Shown in pieces: positions 21,738 through 44,602 of a DNA stretch of 64,000 nucleotides. Each line of letters begins with the position of its first letter. The stretch's first letter is position 1. The position numbers were made by a program, and so were the translations under genes. The stretch spans positions 15,321,424 through 15,385,423 of the forward strand of contig NC_089732.1 of assembly GCF_035083965.1 (NCBI RefSeq), read 5' to 3'. Under the pieces are notes generated by a model. The model was not told the origin of the DNA, did not search any database, and saw only the letters and a program-made list of their open reading frames with translations. This DNA is from Branchiostoma lanceolatum (taxonomy: Eukaryota; Chordata; Leptocardii; Amphioxiformes; Branchiostomatidae).

Positions 21738-22869
21738 CTGCAAGAAAGTGAAATAATCAATTAGGATGATGCAGAGTAACATAAGCAAGCTAAGTTGAAG
21801 CAAGCAAGACGAGTAACAACTTTTTGAGCTGCGAAACAAAAGACGATTGAATATCCTAAAGTTAGCGAGTTCAATTCTCGACCTTGCTGTCCGGCGTTTC
21901 AACTTTAACAAAAGAACACAACCGTTACGGTTCTCGTGGATAAGCCGGTAGATTCGCTTGACGCATCCTTGGCTTCGTGATGTACTGGATGTTGTCACAT
22001 GGCGCCTTTAGTGATGGTGTAGCCCCGGAGTAGCCCGTCTAGACATGTCTGAGACCCTGGCGGAAGAAACAGACATGCATAAGCTGAAAAAAACCCCAAG
22101 ACTTTACTAGCATTAAAGCATTGTTCATATCCAGAATTTGAAACTGTCGGTAAACGTTTAACTTGCCAACACAAAGGACTAAATCACCAGACATAATTCT
22201 CTGTGACATTGCATATTAACGAAAGAATCAGACATGCATAAGCTGACCATGATTTTCAAATCCTAACCGTTTCATTCAATTCACAATCAGACTACCAAGT
22301 AAACGAACAAGACTTCTCTAGCGTTAAAGCATTCTTCACATCCAGAAATCAAAACAGCCTGTAACTTGTTAACACAAAGGAATACATCACCTTTACGAAC
22401 AAACACCGCATGTTCTCGAAGATGGTCTCGGGGACACGTCTTGGATCACAGGCCCTGGAAGCCTTCTTTTCGGGCTTGTCGCGAAGCTCCCGTTGCGGTC
22501 AGACGCTTGATAACCGGTGACGTTGAATCCCAGCTCGTTGCCGTGTTCAACATGTCGACTCACGGCGCTGACGGCAGCAGAAGCCTAAGGTCTTCCCTCG
22601 GTGATAGCTAGTCCCAGCAGTGACGCCCTGACCTCCCGCTTGGCCACGTAAAGGCCCGCTGCACACAGCACGCGGAAAAATACTGCTCTGTGATTCGTCA
22701 AAGTAGAGAATTCCGGGTTTCCATTGGTAACAAGAGTGCACTTTTTCCCTATTGGTTGATGAGAATGATCTCATCCTGGAGTCTGTCCCTCATTGGTTAT
22801 CCACACTGATGAAATCAATTAAAGCAACGCGACCAACAAGCGCAAGACGTCTGATAGCGATTTAGAACG

Positions 22870-23045
22870 GCACTGCAGCTGGCTGTCCAAAAAAGGTTAC
22901 AGAGTTTCCATCACTGTAGCAGTATGTGACTGAGTACTATCGCGAACTCAAAATCACCGCGAACACTCCATTTTCTCCTCACCGTGAAGTTAAATCACCA
23001 CAAACCTACATGCATTTAGTACTGTGTATTGTTAACAGAAAAACT
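22870..23045. repeat. Partial MITE of the GCATTTA-ACTGTA family
   Basis: Contains TGTGACTGAGTACTATCGCGA, AACACTCCATTTTCTCC and GTTAAATCACCACAAAC, the interior words of the family at 45970-46174, and ends GCATTTAGTACTGT. The left end is damaged. Confidence 0.55.
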
Positions 23046-23279
23046 ATTTCGTTTCCAGGAATTTCCCGAGGAATCAATGACTTATAATCAGTGAGCTTTA
23101 ACAACTATCTTCAGGAAAACCAGATCGAAAAGCCCTCTTCATTCTGGTTTAAAAATGCCGGAATCTGACGTCACCAATTGTGAACTAACAATTCATTAAT
23201 TAAATCATCGGTCGAGTAGCCGTTAGACGGTCAGTACGGTGCAAGTCGCAAATATTAAATGGCTGGACAGCCCTGAACT

Positions 23280-23355
23280 AGAAGAACTTTATTGCGCGAC
23301 AATTGCAACCAGTACGATGTACGCCAACTTACATACAAGGCAGTTGAACTATTAA
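23280..23355 (-). mobile_element. Short LINE 3' end
   Basis: AACTTTATTGCGCGACAATT and the following GTACGATGTA words are close to the LINE 3' end at 49700-49760 (AACTTTATTGCTCAACAATC). Strand is set by the reversed AATAAAGTT. Confidence 0.5.
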
Positions 23356-23369
23356 CTATGACGGATTTA

Positions 23370-25410
23370 TGTTAAGAGAGTTCCACGACCTCATATCTTC
23401 GCCAAATGATCTTAACCTGACTGACGTATCATGAGTGGTTTTCATTGATTATAAATCATATCAGGGGATCATCTTCTCCACCCAAATAACAGAAGCTGTC
23501 CCAAGTATGACCTTTATTAATTAACAAAGAAGGCTATTCTAGCATTTATCATCAATTATAGAAATGATGTTCTCATTGGCATAATTTATCTTCAAAGATT
23601 TTCACATTTACATAACTTCCAACTGCCGCAAGTATGAAATTGCTGTCATTTACCAGTATAGAATTATAGCAGTTTCTCATTAATTATGCAAATTAGGTCC
23701 TCATTAGCAGAGTCTATCTATCAACACCCCTCTCTTCCTCAGTTATAAATGTCACATATTAGAATAGTCCCATCATTGAACGCAGCACGCTTAAGAAATT
23801 CCATCATTAAATAATCTGATTTGAATAATTATCGTTTAATCAAACAAAGCATCACTTTAGTGAACCCATCTTGAGTTATAGTATTTTCCATTGATTAGGC
23901 AAATGAGGTCTTCATCTGCATAGTTAATATCTATCAGCATTTCTCTCTTCCTCAGTTACATGTCACATGTTTGAGAGTCCTATCATATATTGGGTTTGCG
24001 GATTCGATGGGGTGGTCTACTAGGTGGGCTAGTGGGGTGGGCTACCTCAGCATTGTACCCTTTCTGGGCCTCAAGGCTATGCATGGGGGTTTGGCCTCTT
24101 ATGGAATTGCCTTGAGGAAAAGATGGGTCACTCTGTGGGTGGGCCGGAAGGAATGCAACTGATCATATTGCTTTGGGGATGCTACAGTGGGGGGTGGAGG
24201 TGAGCAATGAGCGTACATTTACATCGTGCAGGAGTTTGTTATCCCCAGCTTTAGATTTTTAAACATGGAGGACCATGTTCCCTGTTCCTTAACTGCTAAG
24301 CCAAGCCAACAGAACAGTAGCATTGTGAAAGAAATGAGCAACAAAAGCAACACTAAACATTGTACAAACACACACACAACATTCCAACCCACACTCATGT
24401 ACTGACACACATAATCACAAATACATTTTACATTTGTATACAAGCACATGCATTTAGGTACATACGTTAAGGAGGTAACGTTACCATTAATTAGTAATCT
24501 CCATGTTTTTACAAATGTCTAAATGTGAGACATATGTTTTGAATTTTGTCAAACAAAGGCTCTCTCATTCCCTAGCTGCCCTATCCAACTTCCAGCTTAT
24601 TTCCCCTTGTACCTCTTCCCTTACATCCTATTGTATACTGAGTACTTAGAAGTTTGTTTATGATAAATGGCTTTTCTACCAGTCTTGGTGGAGTTCATTG
24701 CTGACATCTACCCCCCCCCCCCCCACCTGCCATATGATCAGCTGTTGCCTTCCCTCTAGCCCACCCACAGCTTGACCCAGTTTCTCTTCAAGGAAATTCC
24801 ATAAGAGGCCAAACCCCCATGCATAGCCTTGAGGCCCAGAAAGGGTACAATGCTGAGGTAGCCCACCCCACTAGCCCACCTAGTAGACCACCCCATCGAA
24901 TCCGCAAACCCATCATATATTTGCAGCGGACTTATAAACTTTCCTCATTATTTATACAAATTAGATACTGATTTACATAATAAGTATTTAATCATGTAGA
25001 TCATCATTCAAGCTATGTACGTACCAAATATTATGACCCCTCGTCACCCCCTTCTTGAGTCATTCTCTTTCATCCTGGTCCTGCAGTTCCAAAAAAGCTA
25101 GGGGGCCCAAACCTATGACACTCTGCCCGAAGAGCTATCTACCACTAAAAATAAATTAAGACCATGGCATGTCCAGAACACGAGATATCAAACCAGAAAG
25201 CTTCGCTGCAGTACATAACGAAGCTGCTAGGGGCCCCAAAATCTAATAGTTTCCAGGTCTCATCAAGACCTACCAACATACCAAATATCAAGACAATCCA
25301 CACAGGCCTTCTCAAGTCATATGCTGTTCGTCCACACACACACACACATACACACATACATGTACAAACACTAGCAACAATATATCCTTCTCGGCAAAGG
25401 TAATTTCACA
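23370..25410. repeat. Copy of the ATTAATTATGCAAAT repeat family, split by a younger insertion
   Basis: Left part 23370-23990 (GAGTTCCACGACCTCATATC, ATTAATTATGCAAATTAGG) and right part 24913-25410 (CACACACACACATACAC and CCTTCTCGGCAAAGG) flank the element at 23991-24912. Confidence 0.75.
23991..24912. mobile_element. 922 bp DNA transposon derivative with ~120 bp or longer inverted repeats and 8 bp duplication
   Basis: Starts TGGGTTTGCGGATTCG and ends with its reverse complement. The first ~120 bases of each arm are practically identical and similarity goes on, weaker, to about 200 bp. The flanks are TCATATAT on both sides (23983-23990 and 24913-24920). An 8 bp duplication is typical of hAT, P or Merlin elements, but the terminal sequence fits no consensus I know. 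No transposase is encoded; the 63 and 76 residue ORFs are chance. Confidence 0.85.
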
Positions 25411-25439
25411 CCATTCACACAATATCCTTCTTTCAATTA

Positions 25440-25665
25440 AAAACAACAACATGTACAAAGAAGCGAGAAGAAGTTGACTCAACTGGATTAGCTTAGCTTA
25501 TCACTTTCGTCTACCATGTAACGTCATGTTTAACTATGCACTGTATTTATTTCACTGTGTATGTCACTTACATGTTAGTTAGGTTTATGTTAAACGACCT
25601 GTATTTAGCCCCTCGGGGCACGAATATACAATAAAGGTCTTCATTCATTATCATTCATTTATCCA
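25440..25665 (+). mobile_element. LINE 3' UTR fragment
   Basis: Ends AATAAAGGTCTTCATTCATT followed by a second ATCATTCATT, the signal-plus-short-tandem tail of CR1/L2-type LINEs. GTATTTAGCCCCTCGGGGCA lies just before. It lies ~225 bp upstream of the DIMT1 start codon. Confidence 0.6.
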
Positions 25666-25669
25666 ATCT

Positions 25670-25889
25670 CTCAAGCTACCCCCAACTCCGTACCGCTCTA
25701 ATATGCGGAGAAGCCTTACATGTGGGACTGTGTCTAAAGCTTTCCAAACCTTACGTCCTGTTCGATTTTACGTCATTTTATCACTACCGCAAAACGGCCA
25801 AAGGTGAAAGGTCGAGGTATTAGCAGACGAACGTGTCCGGAGTTGTTCTGGTCATAAATATAGTAAAAAAAGGGTATATTTCATTCACA
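25670..25889 (+). promoter_or_regulatory. DIMT1 promoter and 5' UTR
   Basis: Unique-looking DNA between the LINE tail and the DIMT1 ATG. No TATA box is evident, as usual for a housekeeping gene. Confidence 0.4.
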
Positions 25890-38179
<12,290 letters not shown>

Positions 38180-38180
<1 letters not shown>

Positions 38181-38750
38181 TTTCGTTTGTTTCCTTTGAG
38201 ATATTGCCTAAAATTGTACTAAATAACATTGGTAAATTGTGAAAAAATGAAACACACAACAATGTTTTTCCTGATGTGCAGACAAAACTGGCGATAATTA
38301 CTTCACTTTCATCTGTAGGAAGAACAAAGAATGGTGGAACGCAACAGTGAAAATAGTTGGAATGAAAGTATATGCGCTTTACCTAGAGACGCCAGTGAAC
38401 TATGGTAACGTAAGTAAGTACATTGGTAACGTAAGTCAATTATCTCATATATCACCTACATGACTTATTCAATGGTACAAATTTGTTTTCTTCTAAGTTG
38501 TGTCTAAGCGGAAGTAATATGTGGGTAACGTTTCGTAGTTCCGTTGGCTTCCTTTTGAGAAATTACCTAAAATTGTACCACTTAAGATAAAAAAATTGGA
38601 TACAAATGAAAGACACAAACTTTTTGGTCTGGTGTGCAGACAAAACTAGCGATATCTACTTCACTTTCATCCTTATAAAGGACAAAGAACTGTAAAACAT
38701 ATTAGTGAAAATAATTGGAACAAAACTATGTGTTCTTACTGCGGTTAACA
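38180..38750. repeat. Diverged direct duplication in the left arm of the transposon
   Basis: 38180-38400 and 38515-38750 share GGGTAAC, TTGAGATATTGCCTAAAATTG (TTGAGAAATTACCTAAAATTG), GTGCAGACAAAACT.GCGAT and CTTCACTTTCATC in the same order, so the arm arose by a ~335 bp tandem duplication. Confidence 0.8.
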
Positions 38751-38926
38751 TATTAGTAAGTATAGTAACGTAAGTCAACACCAAGGTAACCGTATGAAGC
38801 ATCTCTATTTATGTGGCTATATGTATCCTATAGCCACGGCAATGACTAATCTATGTTTGCTAATGACGCTAGACATGCTGTGTACGTCTATTTTGTATCA
38901 CTTTCCCTAATGGTAACGTAAGTCAA
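38404..38926. repeat. Left cluster of the GGTAACGTAAGTCAA motif
   Basis: Copies at 38404-38415 (shortened), 38425-38439, 38764-38778 and 38912-38926, all in forward orientation. Degenerate GGTAAC words occur at 38523 and 38785. Probably transposase-binding sites, by analogy with CACTA and hAT subterminal repeats. Confidence 0.85.
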
Positions 38927-39064
38927 CATGGTGACATTGCAATTCACTGACCACGATACATCGTGCATACATGACGGTGGACAGGAAGCTAGTGTAGAAA
39001 TGCAACTCCCACAAGTTCTGACAACTGTCAGTCAAATATATTCAACAATCGAATAGCTTCTGGA

Positions 39065-41371
39065 TCACTTTTGGCTCACTTTCGATGCATAGCACTCCTC
39101 TATGTGTGTAAGTGTAGCCTCAGAAAATGTGAACATTCTTTGGGACTTTCCCGTCGCTTGTGGCTTTTCAACCACACACAGCACATCGGCGGGCTTGATC
39201 CACAGGTCGTCTTTCCTTCGTGGCCATTTAAACTTCTGTCCCGCTTGTTGCATGAATCGGACACAGTACTCTCCATCGTCTTCATCCTCAACAACTCCGA
39301 CGTACCAATTGGAATCGTAGACTGCTGCCACATAGTCATCGATACGGATAGTCGCAGATGCCTCTGCCGCGGTAGGACCTGTATTCGTAGAGATCTTGTG
39401 CTTTTCCCACTTGCAAGTTGTACTTGTTCGAAACCCATTTGTGTCAAAACATCGCTCACAGTAGCATGTCGTGGACCTCGACTCAATCTCACCCAATCTT
39501 CCAACCACAGCGTGGAAAGACATAGTGCCAGGTATCGCCTTTACTTGTCCATACTTCTCTGCAAGGTAAGCCTGACTTTCCTGACATTCGGCTTTGTGGA
39601 CAAACATATACTTAATGACACTTTTCTCCTGTTGCGATGCCCACTTGTAGAAATCATGCGCGTCTTGGATCGTCGTTTCTTGGTGGTTTACTGCTTGGTC
39701 GGCCATTCTCTTCGCAGTGCCCCCCACACCGTCGCATGGCCCTTTGCCGTGACCGGCTTCGAAATAGTTCCAACACGCAGGTACTCCAAAGAGAGATTCG
39801 TGGTCAGAAAGGATACTGAACATTGTCTTGTTTCGGTACTGGGAGCTAGGACTATCTGTCCAGTAATGAATGTAGCTTATAGCAGGATGTTTCTGCTTGA
39901 CTTCGGGCACAACCCTCTTTAATATAGCAAACACAGTTGCCGCATTGTGCCCCAATTCGTCAGAGACTACACAGATGGATTCATGTTGTAGTTCTCCGTT
40001 TTCACTTTTGTAATAAATAATGGTTGGGTGTAATGTGACCATATCACAGTTCCAGTACGCCGATTGGATCTCGTCATTACTCTTGACTTTGTAGTTTTCG
40101 GCAAAGTCCATCTGAATCACAATGTGATTTTGATCCAGGTTTTCTTTGAGAGTTTTTAACTGACTGTACTGCTCGTTTGCACGAGCAACGTGCTGTCGGA
40201 AATGTGGCACCTCTTCTTTGAACTTAGCACAGAACGCTGTTGTCTCCACTTCTGACGTCACAATTTTCATTTTCTTTTTTCCATCAACTTCCACTCTTTT
40301 CCATTCATCGTATTTAATGTTCCCATCTGGTGGCAGATTCGACAGAAGTGATTCAACCTTGTCTGCATCCGGAAAAGCCTGGAGGAAGTTATCTGGGTTT
40401 GTCGTCTTTACACAGTTGTGTTGCTTTAGTGTCTTTAGTTTTAACGCGAAGTTCTGGTGCCTTGTGCAGAGACAGGTGTTCCTAGATAGGAAACACGCTA
40501 GTTTCATATTTTGCGGTCTCATCTTGGCAAAATGACTTAGTGAGATTTTGATACCCGTTTCAGCTTCAAACTTATCTCTTAGAGTAGACAGATAATTTGA
40601 TAGTATTCTGACTTGCAACTTCTCCTTCCCAACTTTTTTGCAATCATTTTTCCCTGGCATCATCCTCGAGTTGTCATCTCTTTCCAGGAACTCTTGAACT
40701 TGTCGCCGTAGTCGTGCCCGCGCAAGGGAACGTCTGGTTTTCCTGTGTTTGGTGTTTCGAGCGTTTCTGGCAAACCCAAGTTCATTGGAAAGTGTATTCA
40801 TCAGCCTATATTTCTTCATCACCTTCCCAGCCACCATCCTTCTGATGACTCTTTTCCCCTCTGTCTTCTTTTTCTCGTACCGCTCTCTCAATCCGGATGT
40901 GAAAACATTTGAGAACAAGATTTTCTTCCGTAACGAGCTCGGTACTCTCCGTGGTGTTAGCCCTGCCTGGCGTATCTCAGCATCGGTTTTGCTGCGTGGT
41001 GTTAACCGCGTTGGTACTTTCATCTCTTTCATCTTCAGTCGCTCCAGCCGTTTCTCCAACTTCCGTTTTGCTTTTAACGTTTTGTCCAACTTATACTGCA
41101 TTTGTTTGATTTTACTGCTGGGGCCACTTTTCTTCTGAGCGAAGTCCATTTTGATCTTCAGTTTTGGCAGACGTTCACGTTTTGCTTTCTGTCTCCTCAT
41201 CTTCTCTCTTCCCTTTGCCCTTCTTTTCTCTAAATCTTCCTTACTTGCCAAAACCGCCGGTGTGTAATATTTCATTACCCGATCTACTTCTTTTTTCCTG
41301 TATGCGGCACCGTCCTTGGCTTTCTTCCTTTCTCTATACGCCTTTTGGATTTCTGCCCTTGTCTTCCCCAT
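39065..41371 (-). CDS. DDE transposase, 768 aa, single intact exon
   Basis: The N-terminus (MGKTRAEIQKAYRERKKAK) and residues to about 135 are very basic and coil-like, plausibly the DNA-binding part. The catalytic core has D422 in IQMDFAENY, D506 in YWTDSPSSQYRN and E538 in NYFEAGHGKGPCDGVGG, i.e. a D-83-D-31-E spacing. Conserved blocks SICVVSDELGH and GHGKGPCDG are familiar from many uncharacterised repeated proteins of cnidarians, fish and lancelets. I cannot name the superfamily from memory. A Tudor/SH3-like C-terminal segment (IRIDDYVAAVYDSNWYVGVV...DLWIKPADVLCVV) lies at about 690-750. No stop or frameshift interrupts the frame, so the copy may be young and active. The 283-residue plus-strand ORF is its shadow. 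Confidence 0.85.
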   Translation of the reverse strand: MGKTRAEIQKAYRERKKAKDGAAYRKKEVDRVMKYYTPAVLASKEDLEKRRAKGREKMRRQKAKRERLPKLKIKMDFAQKKSGPSSKIKQMQYKLDKTLKAKRKLEKRLERLKMKEMKVPTRLTPRSKTDAEIRQAGLTPRRVPSSLRKKILFSNVFTSGLRERYEKKKTEGKRVIRRMVAGKVMKKYRLMNTLSNELGFARNARNTKHRKTRRSLARARLRRQVQEFLERDDNSRMMPGKNDCKKVGKEKLQVRILSNYLSTLRDKFEAETGIKISLSHFAKMRPQNMKLACFLSRNTCLCTRHQNFALKLKTLKQHNCVKTTNPDNFLQAFPDADKVESLLSNLPPDGNIKYDEWKRVEVDGKKKMKIVTSEVETTAFCAKFKEEVPHFRQHVARANEQYSQLKTLKENLDQNHIVIQMDFAENYKVKSNDEIQSAYWNCDMVTLHPTIIYYKSENGELQHESICVVSDELGHNAATVFAILKRVVPEVKQKHPAISYIHYWTDSPSSQYRNKTMFSILSDHESLFGVPACWNYFEAGHGKGPCDGVGGTAKRMADQAVNHQETTIQDAHDFYKWASQQEKSVIKYMFVHKAECQESQAYLAEKYGQVKAIPGTMSFHAVVGRLGEIESRSTTCYCERCFDTNGFRTSTTCKWEKHKISTNTGPTAAEASATIRIDDYVAAVYDSNWYVGVVEDEDDGEYCVRFMQQAGQKFKWPRRKDDLWIKPADVLCVVEKPQATGKSQRMFTFSEATLTHIEECYASKVSQK

Positions 41372-41505
41372 GATCTACATAGAATGCAAAATTCACAATG
41401 CATGTCCATTAAACTATGCACAACAGCAATGGCGTATAGTTCAGGGTAGTGAGTTCAAGTTGTCATACCAGCTAGTGAGTTTATTACTCCATGGTATAAA
41501 TGTTT

Positions 41506-42399
41506 ACTTACGTTACCATTTGCGAAAGAATCTATGCAGATATCTACATATAGCCTACTGTGCTCACTGAACTATCATGCTGTCCCTACAAAAACACAAA
41601 TAGGAATGATGAACATTGTCTCGTTTATTAAAAATAGGCCCATCACAAACAGTAACGCTAAAGTTGACTTACGTTACCAATGCCATGTGTTTCTAATCAT
41701 ACGGATTTCTTCATAAGCAAGCGGGTTTTGACCAATCTTTTAACCTTATGACTCAACTCCTCTTTTATGACAGCGACTTAGGGTTATTCCTGTGGTACTT
41801 AGATGGACAATATTACAAACTCACCGGTCTGTAAATAGTAGATGGCTCTCAGTAAATGATGAAATAAGTTTGACGACGCTCTTCAAGGTCTGGACGGCGC
41901 CATTACTGGAACTCAGAGAGACACTGACCTCTGGCATGGCCTCTGACATTCCCTTCTCATCGCCCTGATATGTAATCCTGATTATCCTATTAAACGCGGT
42001 ATGTTCGCTTACCCGTTATGTACTAGTAACGTAAGTCAAAGGGTAACGTAAGTCAATTTTGACAATTAACTGGCAAAAAAAGCTACACAGTCAGGTTGCA
42101 GAACCGAATCGCGGGTGATAGGTACTTACCTGGTTGTGCCCTTTCTTATGAATGGCGCACTAAGACTGCTGTTTCTAATTGGAGCAGTAATAATGGTAAC
42201 GTAAGCTTGATTACAAAAACTGGCAAAACGCACCGAGCTGTAATATAGCTGTAATATATCATTAGATAGTTATCCATTTACCCTATCGAGTCTTATGTAG
42301 TATACTACATATATTGGCCGATGGAAACATATGAAGAATTCAGGGAAATCACGCTTTAGTGACTAATTTCTGTTCACCTGTCTTTGTAACGTAAGTCAA
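41506..42399. repeat. Right cluster of the GGTAACGTAAGTCAA motif
   Basis: Copies at 41506-41517 and 41664-41678 (reverse), then 42025-42039, 42042-42056, 42195-42209 and 42385-42399 (forward). The two reverse copies lie just upstream of the transposase ATG at 41371 and could also act in its promoter. Confidence 0.85.
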
Positions 42400-44330
42400 A
42401 GTTTAAAACTTGCGACAGGCATAAAAAGGGGCATTGCGTGAGATAGAGACATCTTGGATAAACTTTGCCGCTTGTTTCGTGCTAGCCTTGATGACAGGTA
42501 CAAATCGACGGCAAACTCTGATTCAAGAAACGCGTTTTTCACTATGTAAATACAGTGCTAAGTGTGTTTTTTGGATTTGCGACAGGGTGTTTTTACGGTC
42601 TCAGACCAAAACCTTGCGCTGTACGATCAAAAAACAGCTTACCAGGAGAGTAAAAAGGCTACTGGTTATATTTCTAGTATCTACTGGTGACATTAAACCA
42701 CCAAAGTCAACGTTAAAGCGTAATTTAGTAATTTGCTATGCCGATATTCTCCTGCGACATCAATTGCACACGTTTATGAAGAATGGGTGTATAGCATGTT
42801 GATAGTAAGGTCCCTATTAAAAAAGATGATTTGGGGAATCATAGCTATTTTCAGGTTTGGGAGAATTATAGATCGACGCCCTCATCTTCAAAGTAGTGTA
42901 CAGCCCTTTAAATCAGCTGTTGTTTGCCTAATGGTAGCCTGTGTTGCACAAGCTGGGCCAATTAGCTACTCTCCAAGCAGAGGTTAGGCTTTGGCTTGCT
43001 ATAATGCGTCTGTTATTGCCTTTTGTTATGATTAACAACTACCTGCATAGAGGTAAATGGAAACAGGTTTTAAAGAAATTGTTATTACTGGTAATAGAGG
43101 GTATCAAACACCTTACCTTTGTAGAAAAAAACAAAACTAGATATTTTCAATCTAAGAAATATTTTATTCATTCTTCATACAGGTCACAGCTTCTACATTG
43201 ATAGATACATTTGTTTGTTGTAGTTTCTGTCTGATGATATTTTCAAACCCGCTTGCTTTGAACAATATCTAAAATTTCTAAAATCAGACATACATGTACA
43301 TGATTGTAGTTCATTGATAGCACAGTCAATACAAAACGTATATTTGTATACATTGGCAGTGATGAGAAAACTGTGTTTATATTACTGAGAGAAGTACAAT
43401 ATGCATGACTAAGAACTTGTTCAACACATGTAAGTGTACATTTATCCAATTCCAACCTCTCATACATGTACATATGGAGAGTATCTAACATCTGTTCAGT
43501 CATTCCAAAACCATCTTTAAGTGATTTTATAGCTTAACTTTTCAATCAAAAAGAGCCAGATATCCTTCTCAGTGAGTCCTCTACATATTTTGTTGGTTCC
43601 GGTTAAAGATAACATACGTAGCTAGATTTTCTGTGCCTGGATTGGATTATGACAATTTTTATGTTGATATCCCATAGTTTAGGCCGCTTCATCGAGGTAG
43701 CAGGGGTAATATACTGTATATAAATACATCTGTAGCCTCATTTCTAACTTCTAAGAAACTAGTATCTTTCAGAAACCAATGATACCTTTTAAGCAATTGT
43801 AACAGTTTTTTTATAGTTTCTCGGAAGTTAAGAGTTTAAACATACAAAAATTCACATATACTTAATCAGGTTCTTCCTCCATCATTCCATAACTTTCATT
43901 CAAAAAAGTTATATGTCACATCGTAAATCTACACTTTAATTGTAGTCTTAGATAAATGTTCACTAGCTTTACCTATAAATAAGCTAATAACTTACACAAT
44001 AATTTGTAAAAACAATCTTGGCATGCTATGATCATGAAGTGAAGACGTTTATCATAAAGATACTGAGTTTCTAATATGCAACATATATGTCAAGCTAACA
44101 GTATACAATCAAGTTCATCGGATATAAATTTGGTACAAATCTGTATACAATGGAGATTATCAATGCATGATTTGGCACTTATACAATACATGCACACATT
44201 GTACATATGCATGTACAGTAATTGTAACGATTATATCTACACTACAGTAAGTTATACATTATATTATATTATATTATAACTTATATTGACAATGCCACAC
44301 CTATCCTCACTATTAGGCATACAATGATTG
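42400..44330. other. AT-rich DNA without recognised gene
   Basis: ORFs at 42434-42802 and nearby match nothing known and have no splice context. No DIMT1 exon was found here. Confidence 0.4.
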
Positions 44331-44336
44331 TTTATT
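44331..44336 (-). terminator. Possible polyadenylation signal of the C1q gene
   Basis: TTTATT on the plus strand (AATAAA on minus), 267 bp beyond the stop codon at 44603. A plausible 3' UTR length, but AT-rich DNA gives such words by chance. Confidence 0.45.
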
Positions 44337-44602
44337 AGTAATATCTACTCTAAAGTGTCAATGATAATTCATAATTCAATAAGTTCTATACTCAGATATC
44401 TGCGAATGCTAATTCAGTTACATGTACATGTACAACAGTCGTTGGTCAACTTCCTTCCTTTTCCCTCCATTTTTGACAAACATAATATACACACTAGAGT
44501 TGAACGTCATAATATAAATGTAAACCAATGACATTATCACAGTAATAAGTACAGTGATACCATGACTCTTTGATACACCCCCCTCCCAACACCGTTGCAA
44601 TT

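Noticed and set aside
38326..38360. RKNKEWWN-like reading as a DIMT1 C-terminal exon
   Set aside because: It is part of the duplicated left arm of the transposon and does not continue as DIMT1.
39071..39922. 283-residue plus-strand ORF
   Set aside because: It lies opposite the intact transposase frame and has no recognisable domain; a shadow.
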